Source of the DNA: Ophiodon elongatus | Lineage: Eukaryota > Chordata > Actinopteri > Perciformes > Hexagrammidae | Length of the DNA: 64,000 nucleotides | Direction of reading: 5' to 3' | NCBI GenBank assembly: GCA_016806645.1 | Contig: JACSYO010002116.1 | Span: 4,743,001-4,807,000, forward strand | In this document: one piece after another, positions 51,025-62,437 of the stretch | How positions within the stretch are numbered: position 1 is the stretch's first letter | Layout of the letters: every line of letters begins with the position of its first letter | Translations under genes and position numbers: made by a program | Notes under the pieces: model-generated | Told to the model about the DNA's origin: nothing | Seen by the model: only the letters and a program-made list of their open reading frames with translations | Databases searched by the model: none

Positions 51025-54000
51025 CTGAAATGAGAATGGAAAAATCTTAGTTTCATTAGCTTCAATCATCTTTTTCACTTAATAAAATCTTGGGCATGGT
51101 TGTGGTTGTAACTCAATTCTTTATCACAAAACCTTGGTGGTTAGTCAGTTGTAGCATCATATAATAATCACCAAGCCATTCGTATCCTTCGGCTGCAGGT
51201 CAAGACAGCGCACCACATAAATTCTGACCAGGCACTCCTGAGGTCCGTTCTCAGGAAGCTGTCTGAACTGGCGGGGTGGAGCTGGCACCCCTTGGTCATC
51301 AGACAGTGGGTAAATCTTGAATGAGCCCTGAATATCACCAAAGAGGATAGCACCATTAGTCATATAACATCTTATCGACAAGCTAATTACATTCACATTC
51401 ACTAAAAATAGATTTTACAATCACAGATGATAAATTAAATCTCTGGGGTTTGTCATTCTACGTGAAAAATATCAAGTTACTGATGTTGCCACTCAACTTG
51501 GTCAATCTTTTTAAACATGTTTACTGCTTTTAATTATTAAATATGCTTGCAACAATTGAAAAGAATGATCCATATAATACAAAGTGAATTCCAGTTCAAG
51601 ATATAGTTGAACTAAATTAAACATTCAGGACAGGATGAAATACCATACAACAGACTATCCCCTCACAGACGTATCAATCTGCAGGCTCTATAAACAATAT
51701 TATCCATATACTATGTCTATGAAATTCACGAATCATCCACCAGAGGGCAGACATGGCTGTCCAACAGCAAAAGCAGAGATTTCTCATGTTACAATAGTTC
51801 AGGTATAATGAGATGCTTGATGACAGGAATATTTGCTTAAAATTGAGCTTCTTTACCTTGAACTCTCCCACCATAGAGGGATCCTCTTCGTCAAGTTCAG
51901 TCTTTCCTCGCTGAAGTTTGAAAGTGCTGCAGAAATCATTGAATCCCTGGAACTGTGTTTCCTCATCTAGTTCACTGTCAAACAACTGAAAACCATAACA
52001 TATTGTTGTACTAACTATCTGCCATACAAAAATAAGTCAACTTTCATTACTTTAAGATTTCAACCAAACTACTTCACACTTTAGTTGCAAGTTTTCACAG
52101 AAGTCCCACATTTGTCTTGTTTTTCATTTAAAAACCTGAACTAAACTTGGAGCTTAACATAACTACTGAATCTACCTAATGTTTGACTGCTCTTGCCAGC
52201 AATTGTCTCTCTGTTTTGGCTATATACTACTGCAAACTCTTATCAAAAGGATCGAGAACAAGGACTTTCTGGTCACAACGCTGTCTGTCACATCTAGCTT
52301 GCTGCTGCTTGTAGAACCAACACAATCAAAGAAAAAAGAAAAGATAAAATCAAAAAAAATTGTTTTTGCAATGTGCAACGACATGTTCTTACGTGTAATT
52401 TGTCGTATCCCTTTTTCAGGTAAGGACCACACTTTTCCTGTTCTCCAACAGAGGCATAGAACTTACTCCACCAATCTACTGCTTCCTCCTCCTACACGGT
52501 GGGAAATAATGATGTACTTAGTATTTTTAGGGATGTTATTTAGACTGTAGATCTCTGAAAAGAGAAAATCTCACCATTTCTGCTTGAAGCTGCAAAGTGG
52601 GAAACAAACAAAGAATATTTATCAATAAAAGTAAGTAAACGTAAAAATGTTGTCTCCCCGCCTTTTGTGAGTGCATTATTATTTACCTCAGCTTTTACGA
52701 CGGGTCTCTCCTCAATGTCAATGACAACATCTCCCTGGGCAGCAGCTATCATTGCCACTACAAAGTCAATGAAAACAGGATACAATAAGCCTCTACTGTA
52801 TGTAGCAGAGTGTTGATGTATCTGCGTGCATTTTTGTATATACCTCTCGCAGACATGCAGACTTCACTGTTAATGCGATACGGATCACAGCGGAACTTCT
52901 CCAAGCAGTCGATGGTGCACTGACCCACTACTGGTTTCCTACCGAATGGCCGGTGGTCGATTACCTTCAGCACAATGGGAGGGGTGTACATCTCCTCTTT
53001 GGGCAGAAACTAAGGCGAGAAAACAATAGTACAGAACTTGTCAGAAAATATAGATGAGTCTAGACATGAAACACTTACAGGTGTCTGAATATGTATTCTA
53101 GAAAGTTCAAGGGTGTGTACCACTTTGAGCAGCAGCACAGATCTGGGGAAGTTGGGGTTCTTTTTGAAGTTCTTGATTACAGCAGTTTGAACAATCGCAC
53201 CACCACACTCCACGATCAAACTGGGGGAGGAAACTGTGGCCAACTGGTAGGTCTTCATATTCCTCAAGCCCCAAGTCAAGACCTTGGGACAAATAAACAC
53301 ATTAATGCACTTGAAAAAACGTGTATGGGCAGAATAAGGGACTAGCATAGTGGTAGGATGAAAGAGAATTACGGATGAGTAATGCAACCAAAACATTAAT
53401 CTTAGGGTTGGGCTGGTCTTGTCTGATCAAGTAATGTGTGTGAAGGGAATTTATAGGGGCTGGCAAAGGATCAGGACGGCATGATGGTGTACCTCGATCG
53501 CAGTGTACTGCACCACAGGCCTGATTCCATGGGGAACCATGTAGAGCTTCTCCCCCCGGTGAGGAGGCACCAGGGGCAGATCTCCGTCATTCACCTGGAC
53601 GGCAAAGCACAGCATCACCTCCTAAATACAGTTTCATAGTTAAAGTTACAGTATGTTTACTTTCTCTACTTTCTTCTTTACCGTGTTCTTCAGCATGAGC
53701 TCTGCAGCCAGCAGTATCTCCCCAGCACTGCAACCTTTTTTGGTGACCGGGAACCACAGCAGTTTAGGGCTGACAGCCGCACTGGGGTTCAGTTTCACTA
53801 TTGGAGGGCATGTACAGCGACCCATGGGTTCATCTTTACCCTTGGAAATAAAGCGAGACTTAGCATAGCCTGATCACATCAACCATGAACCCAAATTGCA
53901 TTTCTAGGATAAAAGTCTGTATGCCTAAGTGATTGGATTTGGCAGATTAAATATACAACGTACTACTTGATCACTGTCGCACAGCTCCAACACCACATCA

Positions 54001-57000
54001 GGAGGGTTGTGGGCAATAGTTTGTGGGTCTCCGTAGATTTCAATGTTGTCAAAGATGAGAGTCTGATCCCATGCGGGGTTCAGGGTGGACCTTATGACTT
54101 CGGTCGTCTTACTCACATGTAGGAATGACACATGAGCGTAGGGATCTGGGGAGGACCAAGAGTATTTATTTTGATGGAAATGTGAGACAGAACATGTGAA
54201 TCTGTGCTGTTTAATGTGATTCATACTGTGGCAAAATTGTACATCCTGAGTAATTTTCATTTATTCTTCTTGACCAGGCTTGTACTTTGCTTTGTATTTA
54301 CCTGAGAAGCTGTCTTTGTCCATGGCACAGAGATTCCTCGCCTGATACACGTACACTCTCAGATGGTAAAGGTGAGACTCTGAAGGGAGATAACATTTAT
54401 CAGCATGTTCAACTGTAAAATGTAAAAATGTACTTCTTTATATAATGTTATCGTGCATCATGAAGTTTAAAGAAGCAATCAGCTTAAGTGACCAGCAATC
54501 AGCTTCATCTGACCCAACAACTTACGGCTCAAGTGGCAGGAAACAGTGGGTGTGTTGGCACCAAATAGTTTGGCTCCATCCGTTTTGCTGGCCTTCTCGT
54601 CATCATCGACTCCCTGTTAACAAAACACAAGGCGAGGAGGTGCTTAAAAGAAAAAGAAAAAGAAAAAGGTGAAGGAAAAAATGCAGAACCAAAACAAACT
54701 TCCTAAAAGATTTGCCTACATCAGACAGGAACAGTCACATGCAGAAGAATACCGAGAGGATATGACTCAGATGGCATATAGTAACTGTTGACAACTGCCT
54801 AATTTGGGGAAATTTGGGGACATTTGGGGAAAACAACTTATATTTAGTTTCTCAGGGGACTTAAGTAAGACTCACTAATGCCCCTACCAGCCAGAAGATG
54901 GCGCAGGAACCGATGCAGTCTGATGGGACTATCTTTTTTCTCCAGCAGCGGCGACGGAACATGTCAGAGGAATGTTCCTTCCTATGGAACTTCCAGCCAA
55001 TCAGGGAAGAGTATTCCCAGCCTTCCCCTGGTTGTCGCTTCTGTGGAAGAGACAAGGACAGGAAAAATAATGAGTAATTGCACTCATAACATCTCTCCAA
55101 TCTACTCTTTATCTCCTCTTCCTCACCTCAGTAACAGCCATTTTGTCAGATATCTTTGTCCGTGACCTAATGAGTCTGTTCCTGCGATGGACATGATACA
55201 TTTTCTCTGCTGCAACCCATGATTTGGGTTCATCATCAGGAGGAATGGTAACTCCGTATTCCCAACCTAGTGCCATAAGACACACTCAGACATACACTCA
55301 GACCAATTATACCTGCAGTATTTCAAAGATGAAAACACAGTGAAGAGAATATTTTGATCATATAGTTCTGTTTTAGTGTTCACGTTACCTTTCTCATCAA
55401 CAGCTCTGTCTCTGTCAAAGTTCCAGTCATCTTCCCAGCTCCATCCAGGTGGACACTCAAACTTTTCTGGGCTTTGAACTATTTCTCCATTCTAGACAAC
55501 ATAGACCCTAATTTAAGCAAATTTACTCTATGTAAAGAATTTCCATTGATATCACTATCAATGCTTATAACCCTTAAACCTGCATTAACTAATTTACATT
55601 GTTATTGCTTCTATTTGTTCTGTTTTTACCATGTAAAGTGCCTTGAGTACCTTTTAAAGCGCTATACAAATACAATGTATAATTATTATTATTATTATTA
55701 TTATTATAAAGGTTTGCAAAAGTTCTTATATTTATTTAAATAAAATCAACAAATATGCAACCTACCTTTCCGAAGTACATAATGGCGCAGGAAAAACTGA
55801 TAACATTACAAACTAACATGAATAGACAAGCTTTTGTCCCGTTATGTTCACCCACATTTTTCACAAAAATGAAATGTGTGTCTACTGTATCTGTGTGAGA
55901 GCAGTAGGTCGTACCACATCTGTGTAGGGCTCTGTCGCAGGCTTCCACTCCCTACCAGGGAAACGAGTTTCATTCTGAAAAACTTCGTCTGTGAACTCTG
56001 TGTGGCCCGCGTCTGCTTCTGTCAACAGGCTGTAGAAAACATCACCACAGAACAAATGTTGTTGAAAAACTTTGTGACAGCAGCTATGTAGGACCATGGT
56101 AAACCAAGCGGAACAGACGAGCTCCAGAGAACTAAAATTGTTTACATGAGCCTTGGTGGGAGGGAGACCTCCTTAAACCAAAACCCTGAGTGATGCCGAA
56201 ATTCCTTTTCATTTCCGGTGATTGTCTTCACGCTGTGGCTGGTACAAGCACTGATTTATGAGTATTACCAATCAATAGAGGACAGGGCTGAAATAAGAAC
56301 CGGGTTCTGGAGCAGGTCCAACTGCTCAGTGATAACAGGATGTTTGCACTTGAGACTATACAAGTCATGAATCACGAATGATTGTGCGAGTGTGTGTGTT
56401 TGTGTGTGATAAAGTGAGTTTCTTAAATTTACCATTGCTCTGGGTCAAGAAACCAGTCACCCTCCCAATCCCATTTACGGGGTGGCAGAAAGCATTCTCG
56501 TTTGAGTTTCACCTTTCCAGTCACATCGGAGAACTTCGGATGACCAACCAGACCAGTAGTTCCCCACTTCCCAAAAACAAGGGCCTGGTTCTCATACTGT
56601 GGAATTAAAGTCAGAGATAACGAAACTGAAATCAGATTAAATATGTATGTATTTAAAAAAAAAAAAAAAAGCTAGTTCTTTGTGTAGCTTCCGTACCATT
56701 ACAGCATACATGTTGAAGTTTCCCTCTGAGAAGTTGTTGAACTTCTTCTCATGGGCAGAGAGACCGAGCCACATGTTGATCCGCAGCTGAACAGGAACCT
56801 TCACACCTTTGTTTTTGTCCATGGGATACTGACAAACAAAAAGTATTAGTGTGGCAGCTCTTTCTGAAAATGTAACAGTGAAATACATAATTAAAAATAC
56901 ATGAATGTGTGCAGTTTTGTACCTGCATGAAAATGGTCTGGGTCCGTCCACAGTGTTTGCCACAAGCCTGTTCACTAAAGTTTGAAAACAGGATCTGGTT

Positions 57001-60000
57001 TGCTGGGACTCTAGCAAAAGCCACCCTTTTCTCTCCTCTTAACATCCAGATGATCACATCTGGCATGCTGTTCTGAGACTGATGGAGACATACTATATTT
57101 CAGTTACATAATTAAGTTTAACTGATGTATTTTTGAGCCAAATAACGTTGTTTTTTTGCATTTCCTGACCTCCTCGGCCAGCTGCTTGATTCTGTCCAAC
57201 CAGTCCCCAATTACACCAACAGTAGCCTTGACATCTGTGGCCTCTCTCATGCAATTGGCCATCTTTCTGATACCATCCACAGCAGCATCACGCAGATTTT
57301 TCAACTGGAGATCCAGTTCAGTCACATTGTGTTGGCCCTCTAGCACTGGAAGCTGGAAACTGTTAAAAATTTGTGAGTGAGAGTAATGTTAGGAACAACA
57401 CAAGGTAAAGCCATAACATAACCATAACAACCACCTGCAATTGTATTTGACCTAAAAGCAATAACCACACACTACAGTTTTTCTAATGATAAGTTACATT
57501 ATAGCATTACTTCATATGTTCAGTGAAGGACTCTGTCTGGTCCTGTCCTACCTGTTCAGGTCCTCAATCAAGTGGTTCATGAGTTTGAGCCAAATCTCTG
57601 CCAGACGTGTCTCAGACACCTTGGCTAACATGGCGGTTTTTAAAGAGGTGAGGTGGGACTCCTAAAATAAATCACAAAGACAGAAAAAAGGAGATGTCTG
57701 AGCAGTACTACCTGTGTAGAGATGTACAGTATGTGCTACTGTAACTTATTCTCACCAATCTCTCAGCAATGAAGATGAGAACATTGACAGAGTCCAGACG
57801 GTGGCTGATGTCTTCCCAGTATGAAATGAGAATCACTACGGGCTTGGTGTCAGCCCAGGGCAGGTAATAGTAGTAATTACCTGCGGGATTGAAAATAAAT
57901 ATACCCAGTCATTTTAAACACAAGCTGTGGAGTAGACTGCTCATTAACATTTGATGTCCATGTGGTTCTTCTCTTTGGCTTCATGACCCCTTAAACACAG
58001 ATTTACAGCATGGTAAATAGTTTAACATGAACTGTCCACTGTTACAGCAGAGTTCGAATGAATAAATATGTATATGGAAACACCCTTGATTGTAAAACAG
58101 AATAAATCTTAGTCATTTTTTAATTATTGCAGACTTAAGCTTTTCATACCATCAAACACAGGAAAGCTGTACTGGGTGGTGGCCGACATGGGCTTGCAGG
58201 TGGAGTCCAGCTTGTTACCATAGTTACCAATGCTGACCTCGAACTGGATTGGCTTGCTCGGCTCCTGGAGCATGCACGCACTGTGGAACACAGCGCACAG
58301 AGAGAACTTCCTCCTCTGCTGGTATTTCTGCACTCAATTAAAAACGACGTGGTAGTGTTAGAGGTTAGGGCGGGATTATTTCTGTCTCTGTTCTGATCTA
58401 GAAACCTATTTTTCTAGATACTGAGCTACTGATATTTTCTGTGTGGAAACTCTGACCAACATTGCAAAAAATATTGTGACAATTTACAGATTCAAAACCT
58501 TGGGCTTTTTATCTTAAGGATTATCATATGATTCAAATAAATATGGAGACAGCAGTAGTTACAGTACAAAGTGTATACCTGTGCCACTAGGATGTCATCA
58601 CTGGAGATGTCATCCACATTCTTATCAACCTTCACATCCAGCTGAGTGGACAGCTCAACAAGGACCCTACCCCTGTAGGCGACCCCTTCACCCTGAAACG
58701 TATCAAAATGCAATGCAATGGTGAAATCTCCCATTTGTCTATACCTACAGTACTGAACCAACTGTACGACACTGATAAAGTAGATCTACCTTTCCAAAGT
58801 TGAGTTCCTCGTATGGGTCAGGCAGGCCGGTAAATTCTCTCGGGCTACCGTACAGGTTGACGTAGCAAGGCCCAAAAGCTGGGAGAAAACCAACCTCTGA
58901 TGCTGCAGTGCTCACTGTAACATACAGACACTCTGTTTAAAAACCCACCTGGACAGTTTCAAGGCTTTGAAGCAATACGCATGAGAAAAAGGGGGTTAAA
59001 CTCTCAATGCAACATTTTAAAATATGCAGATGACCATTCTTACGTACAGTCAGACATTGTGTTGCAATCAGCCCGTGCATCTGTTTTCAGTGGGGGAAAA
59101 AAAACATATATATTCATTGTCATATTGCATTATCAAAACATAATCATTATAAAAATATAGATTACATTATTACCTTCAATCTCTCCACCAGAGGAAGACA
59201 TTTTGCTTAGGTTTAAAAACGTTGATCCTATGACGTCATCCTTGGTAAGACGATCCCTGCCAAGAATAAACTGGCACTTCAAATATTGTTTTTTATATCA
59301 TTGTCACTTGTGCATATATGAATTTTAGTTCTTACCAGTCATATATAGTCAACTTTATGCATTCACACATGGACGGGAACTAAAGAGACAGACAGAGGCA
59401 TGTGTTGATTTGTGCTGAAGGTTTCAGTGTTTTGGAAATTAGAATCAAGGCCATTAGATACATCTTAATATGCATCTTTCTTACCTTGACTTGGAAATTG
59501 ATGAGTTGATTCCACTCCGGGTTCGCATTTTTCTCAATGACTTTGGTGCAGAGCTAAAACAAAGAAAATGCCATTGCATACACATAATAGTCACACAGTG
59601 AGAACATTTAGACATCTTTTTTTCTTATAAGTCAAACATGAAGTACCTTCTTGCCAGCAAAGCTGACTTCCACATATGGATCCACCAGGTTTTTTCTGTC
59701 TCCATTCCCTCCAAAGTACTGTTTTACCGTCTGAGTAAAGTCATGATCCACTGTAATGAAAAATAGGTTCTAAATAGAAGTTTTTCAAGGGGATTTGACT
59801 GCATTAAACTACGATGGTTGCAGGAATTTATTGGTCACTTACTCTGTGGCATATCCTCGGCACGGTAGACTTTGAGGCAGAGAGTGGCCCATCGCATTGT
59901 GACACCGGCCGGCACCAAAAGATTGCTTTCTATGTCGTCTTGCTCCTCACTCATATATTTCCTCTCAGTCTGGACAGAGAAGAGGAGAGGAGAGGAGAGG

Positions 60001-62437
60001 AGAGGAGAGGAGAGGAGAGGAGAGGAGAGGAGAGGAGAGGAGAGGAGAGGAGAGGAGAGGAGAGGAGAGGATGTCATGGTCTTTTTCAAAACAGATCTGT
60101 ACTCTGTGTGTAATAGAAATAAACTTGATGGTAAGAAAGAAGGTACACACACCGGTGGGCAATCTCCAGTGCCCACGACAGTTATGCTGACTTTCAGGTA
60201 ACCTCTGGCCCCTGAGCTAGCGTCATCAGGATCACTCAGGAGGAGCCATTTCCTCATTATGGCATGATCTGGACATATTATAATAGTCAACATGCTCAAA
60301 CACCTACAATATAAAATAATATATACAAACAATCTTCATTTTTCACATAGTATGCATTTTATATGGAAATACTGACCTGATTCATCATAGATGTATCCAA
60401 CATCCAGCTGGGTAAGCAAGAATAAAAACATTTTAATCATTGAAAAACTTTAAATCTGTAAACCTGCTGGCACTTCAATTGGCATACCTTGAACTCTCCT
60501 ACTAGACTGTCAGCTCTGAGGGAGAAGGAGTCATAAACCTGTCAAGAAAAACACAACTTTACAGCTTCAGTAGATGTAGAAATGTCTTATATTTTGCAAA
60601 AGAAATTGCATTAAAAAGGAGTTATCTACCCACCCGAAGACGAATGCTCTCGTCAAACAGCTCTGAAGGTAGCATGTTCATATTGTAGAAAAACATCTGA
60701 AGGACAGAAACAAGTCACAAATAAATTAATATTTCCCTTGTCACTGTATGCACAATACATTTTGACGTCATACACATATTGTTATCAGGGATTGTGACAA
60801 ATATGATAGGACTTACAATTTGTTAAGGAGAGATGCTTATGCTTTGGCAAAAACTGAGACAGAGGAAAATGCATATAAGAGGAGTTAGATAAAGCTGACA
60901 CGGCCTTTAAGGTCAACTGTCATATCACCGCTGGCGACACAGAGAGAAATGCCCCAGAGGGTTATTAAAGCAGGTGGGGATTCAGTGGCAAAGAGAGAAG
61001 ATAAGTGGATGTAGACAAGCAGAATGAAAGGCAAAAGTTAGCAGTCACCAATTACTTTCTATAGGATGTGGTACCTTTTTGCAGACTAATTACCTCGTTG
61101 AAGAACGGGTTATTTCCTCTTCTAATTCTGGTCCTGTGGGTTTGTCCGCATACATTCACCTTAACCACTGGCTTGATGTTGTTGCCAGGCAAATGTCGAC
61201 CCTTGATCACCCGAATACGAATCTAAAAATGGCAAGTCACTGTGAGGCCGCTGAACAAATAGTGAGGCAATTTATCTGGGTTCTTTATGAAAAGGTACCA
61301 TTGACTCATTTGGGTTGACAAATACTGACAAAGACCTTTTAAAGGAACAAAAAAATGTTCCCAAAGAAAATCAGAGAAACTGCTTTCCCTGAGCCATAAT
61401 CAATAGAAGGTTATTGTGTTTGCAATTCTCTTAAATCAGGGATACTTGTTATAATACGCTATCTGTTGGCTTCATTGTATATTTGCACTGGTGAAGCTTG
61501 CTATCATTTTATTAAGAATTTCGCCTTAAACTGGCATTTGTGATGATCCAGGAACACAGTAATCAAAACTGGAACAATACCTGGAAGTCCTGAGGCTTAT
61601 TGGCCAAGGCTCTATGCCTCTTACGCCTGAGACGGACTGGCTTGTGGCTTGGTTTCCCAGGCTGGTTTGGGGAAGTGGGAGCTCCTGGGCTTCCAGTCTG
61701 CCCTCCTCCCTCCACATCCGCCTCCCTCTCATCGCCATCATCACTGTCTCCTGTGGAGCAATACCACAATAATCACAAAATGATTTAAATCGATATTCCA
61801 AAAACACTTTTTCATTACAGAAAAGCTGGTGTTAAAACTATTTTTTAAAAAATCCTTATTTTATATCCCTTTCAGTGTGTGATTATTGATTGATTGTGTT
61901 TTTGTTTGCTAATTATTGTGACTCTGAAATTTTGTTTTGTTATTTTGGGAGGGAATAAGTCAAATCAGAAACTACCATCTCTTTTCATTTCTTAGACTTA
62001 ACTGTTTACTTACCTGCATCCACATGAGATGTGTCTCCATCAGATTGGTCATTTTGGTGTTCAGTAGTGTCTTGTGGCTCGTACAAAATGAGCAAATTGA
62101 TGGTTGCCTGAAAAAAGAAAATGCTTTCTCAATTAGCATTATCAGCTCTACTGTATATGTCGAACACCAAATATATGTCATAGGATAATCTACTACTTCA
62201 ACTACATAGTCAACTACTTCCTGCAGATCTATACAGATACCAGGCACCATCCACTGCCAGCTGATTTAGCTGGTATTATGTATCATAAAATTGCACACGT
62301 ATCACATATTATTGCTAAATGTATTCACCCCAATAGTCTGTTGTTTCTCATTGATCAAGGGCACATTATTTGATGGGAGGGACTTCATGTGACCACTGGC
62401 CAAGTCTCTCAGAGGGATGTTTGCCGAGCCAATGAAC
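47592..62437 (-). CDS. myof: myoferlin, 5'-truncated by the window edge (51 exons visible)
   Basis: Type I ferlin: a tail-anchored, multi-C2-domain membrane protein that promotes Ca2+-dependent membrane fusion, repair and receptor recycling. Fifty-one exons join in phase over 5,917 nt (1,971 residues to the TAA at 47594-47592). Human MYOF is about 2,061 residues, so some 75 residues, most of C2A, lie beyond 64000. The first visible exon (62437) starts with the last base of a split codon before FIGSANIPLRDL. Myoferlin is preferred over dysferlin and FER1L5 because of VKVNVCGQTHRTRIRRGNN, EATDVKATVGVIGDWLD, DAGHTEFTDEVFQNE, NPCKTIKFIVWRRFKW and the end NYISMKIVKPFS. Teleosts may carry more than one myoferlin-like gene, so the paralogue is not resolved. 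Exon coordinates are given in the five block entries. The gene is head-to-tail with parg. Confidence 0.9.
50290..50871. mobile_element. large foldback (inverted-repeat) element
   Basis: The left arm (50290-50548) and right arm (50638-50871) are imperfect inverted complements in the same order. Matching words, right arm read as complement: TCGCCCCCAAAA/TCACCCCCAAAA, GTCTTGATGAATTGA in both, CAGCAAAACTAT in both, TTTACAAACTCTCACACA in both, ACACATGCATCTT in both. The loop is about 90 bases. There is no coding potential. It fills most of the 708-nt myof intron between exons 51024-50933 and 50224-50054. A palindromic MITE is the likely origin. Confidence 0.8.
51172..54613 (-). other. myof: myof block 4: C2D, C2E and linker with a micro-exon
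   Basis: Exons: 54613-54526, 54379-54302, 54145-53964, 53840-53682, 53594-53493, 53282-53121, 53009-52844, 52757-52687, 52589-52575, 52491-52393, 51985-51857, 51327-51172. C2D has HLRVYVYQARNLCAMDKDS and SDPYAHVSFL, with the paired aspartates typical of Ca2+ loops. C2E has WGLRNMKTYQL, VECGGAIVQ and IDHRPFGRKPVVGQCTI. The linker exons include a 15-nt micro-exon coding LQAEM before EEEAVDWWSKFYAS. The last exon leads into C2F with SFKIYPLSDD and QECLVRIYVVRCLDLQPKD. Confidence 0.88.
54801..54830. repeat. three tandem copies of AATTTGGGGA-like 10-mer
   Basis: AATTTGGGGA, AATTTGGGGA and CATTTGGGGA in tandem, in the myof intron between exons 55040-54876 and 54613-54526. Confidence 0.9.
54876..58327 (-). 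other. myof: myof block 3: FerA, FerB and nested DysF domains
   Basis: Exons: 58327-58150, 57880-57756, 57661-57552, 57359-57170, 57078-56923, 56828-56697, 56596-56433, 56029-55915, 55491-55389, 55266-55127, 55040-54876. FerA includes YYYYLPWADTKPVV and SYWEDISHRLDSVN. FerB includes NSMPDVIIWMLRGEKRVAF. The DysF region has paired Trp-rich ends (WDWEGDWF, GWSWEDDWNFD, GWEYGVTIPPDDEPKSW, GWEYSSLIGWKFH) and Arg-rich turns (HRRNRLIRSR, FRRRCWRKK). The nested DysF layout confirms a type I ferlin and excludes otoferlin-like members. Confidence 0.9.
55628..55708 (+). mobile_element. LINE/SINE 3' tail with (ATT)n
   Basis: GTAAAGTGCCTTGAGTACC, then AAAGCGCTATACAAATACAA and an (ATT)9 tail, is the typical 3' end of fish L2-type elements or of SINEs that share that tail. 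Only the tail is recognisable. In a myof intron. Confidence 0.6.
58579..60268 (-). other. myof: myof block 2: FerI and C2C
   Basis: Exons: 60268-60153, 59969-59843, 59750-59647, 59553-59485, 59379-59336, 59256-59174, 59080-59048, 58914-58790, 58692-58579. Segments in order: HAIMRKWLLLSDPDD, VVGTGDCPP, DDIESNLLVPAGVTMRW (FerI), LCLKVYRAEDMPQM, NLVDPYVEVSFAGKK, KNANPEWNQ, LTIYDWDRLTKDD, FGPCYVNLYGSPREFTG and GEGVAYRGRVLVELS. The 33-nt exon 59080-59048 encodes a variable linker and ends at overlapping donor sites. A pentanucleotide array lies right before the 59969 exon. Confidence 0.88.
59976..60070. repeat. (AGAGG)18 pentanucleotide array beside a myof acceptor
   Basis: About 90 bp of AGAGG units. 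On the transcribed strand it is (CCTCT)n and ends just before the acceptor AG at 59971-59970. It occupies half of the 183-nt intron. Confidence 0.96.
60377..62437 (-). other. myof: myof block 1: end of C2A, linker and C2B
   Basis: Exons: 62437-62329, 62107-62014, 61750-61581, 61222-61094, 60696-60634, 60538-60488, 60407-60377. The first two encode the end of C2A (FIGSANIPLRDL, ATINLLILYEP). The third is an acidic/Gly/Pro-rich linker (GDSDDGDEREADVEG) followed by a basic patch, RLRRKRHRALANKPQDFQ. C2B then begins with IRIRVIKGRHLPGNNIKP and runs through FFYNMNMLPSELFDE and SLRADSLVGEFKLDVGYIYDE. C2B keeps its fold but lacks the full aspartate set of Ca2+-binding C2 domains, as in human MYOF. 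Confidence 0.88.

Noticed and set aside
59980..60070. Possible CRISPR-like array
   Set aside because: Contiguous 5-bp units without spacers; a simple satellite in a vertebrate genome.
59814..60201. Plus-strand Arg/Glu-repeat frames
   Set aside because: Encoded by the pentanucleotide array inside a myof intron.
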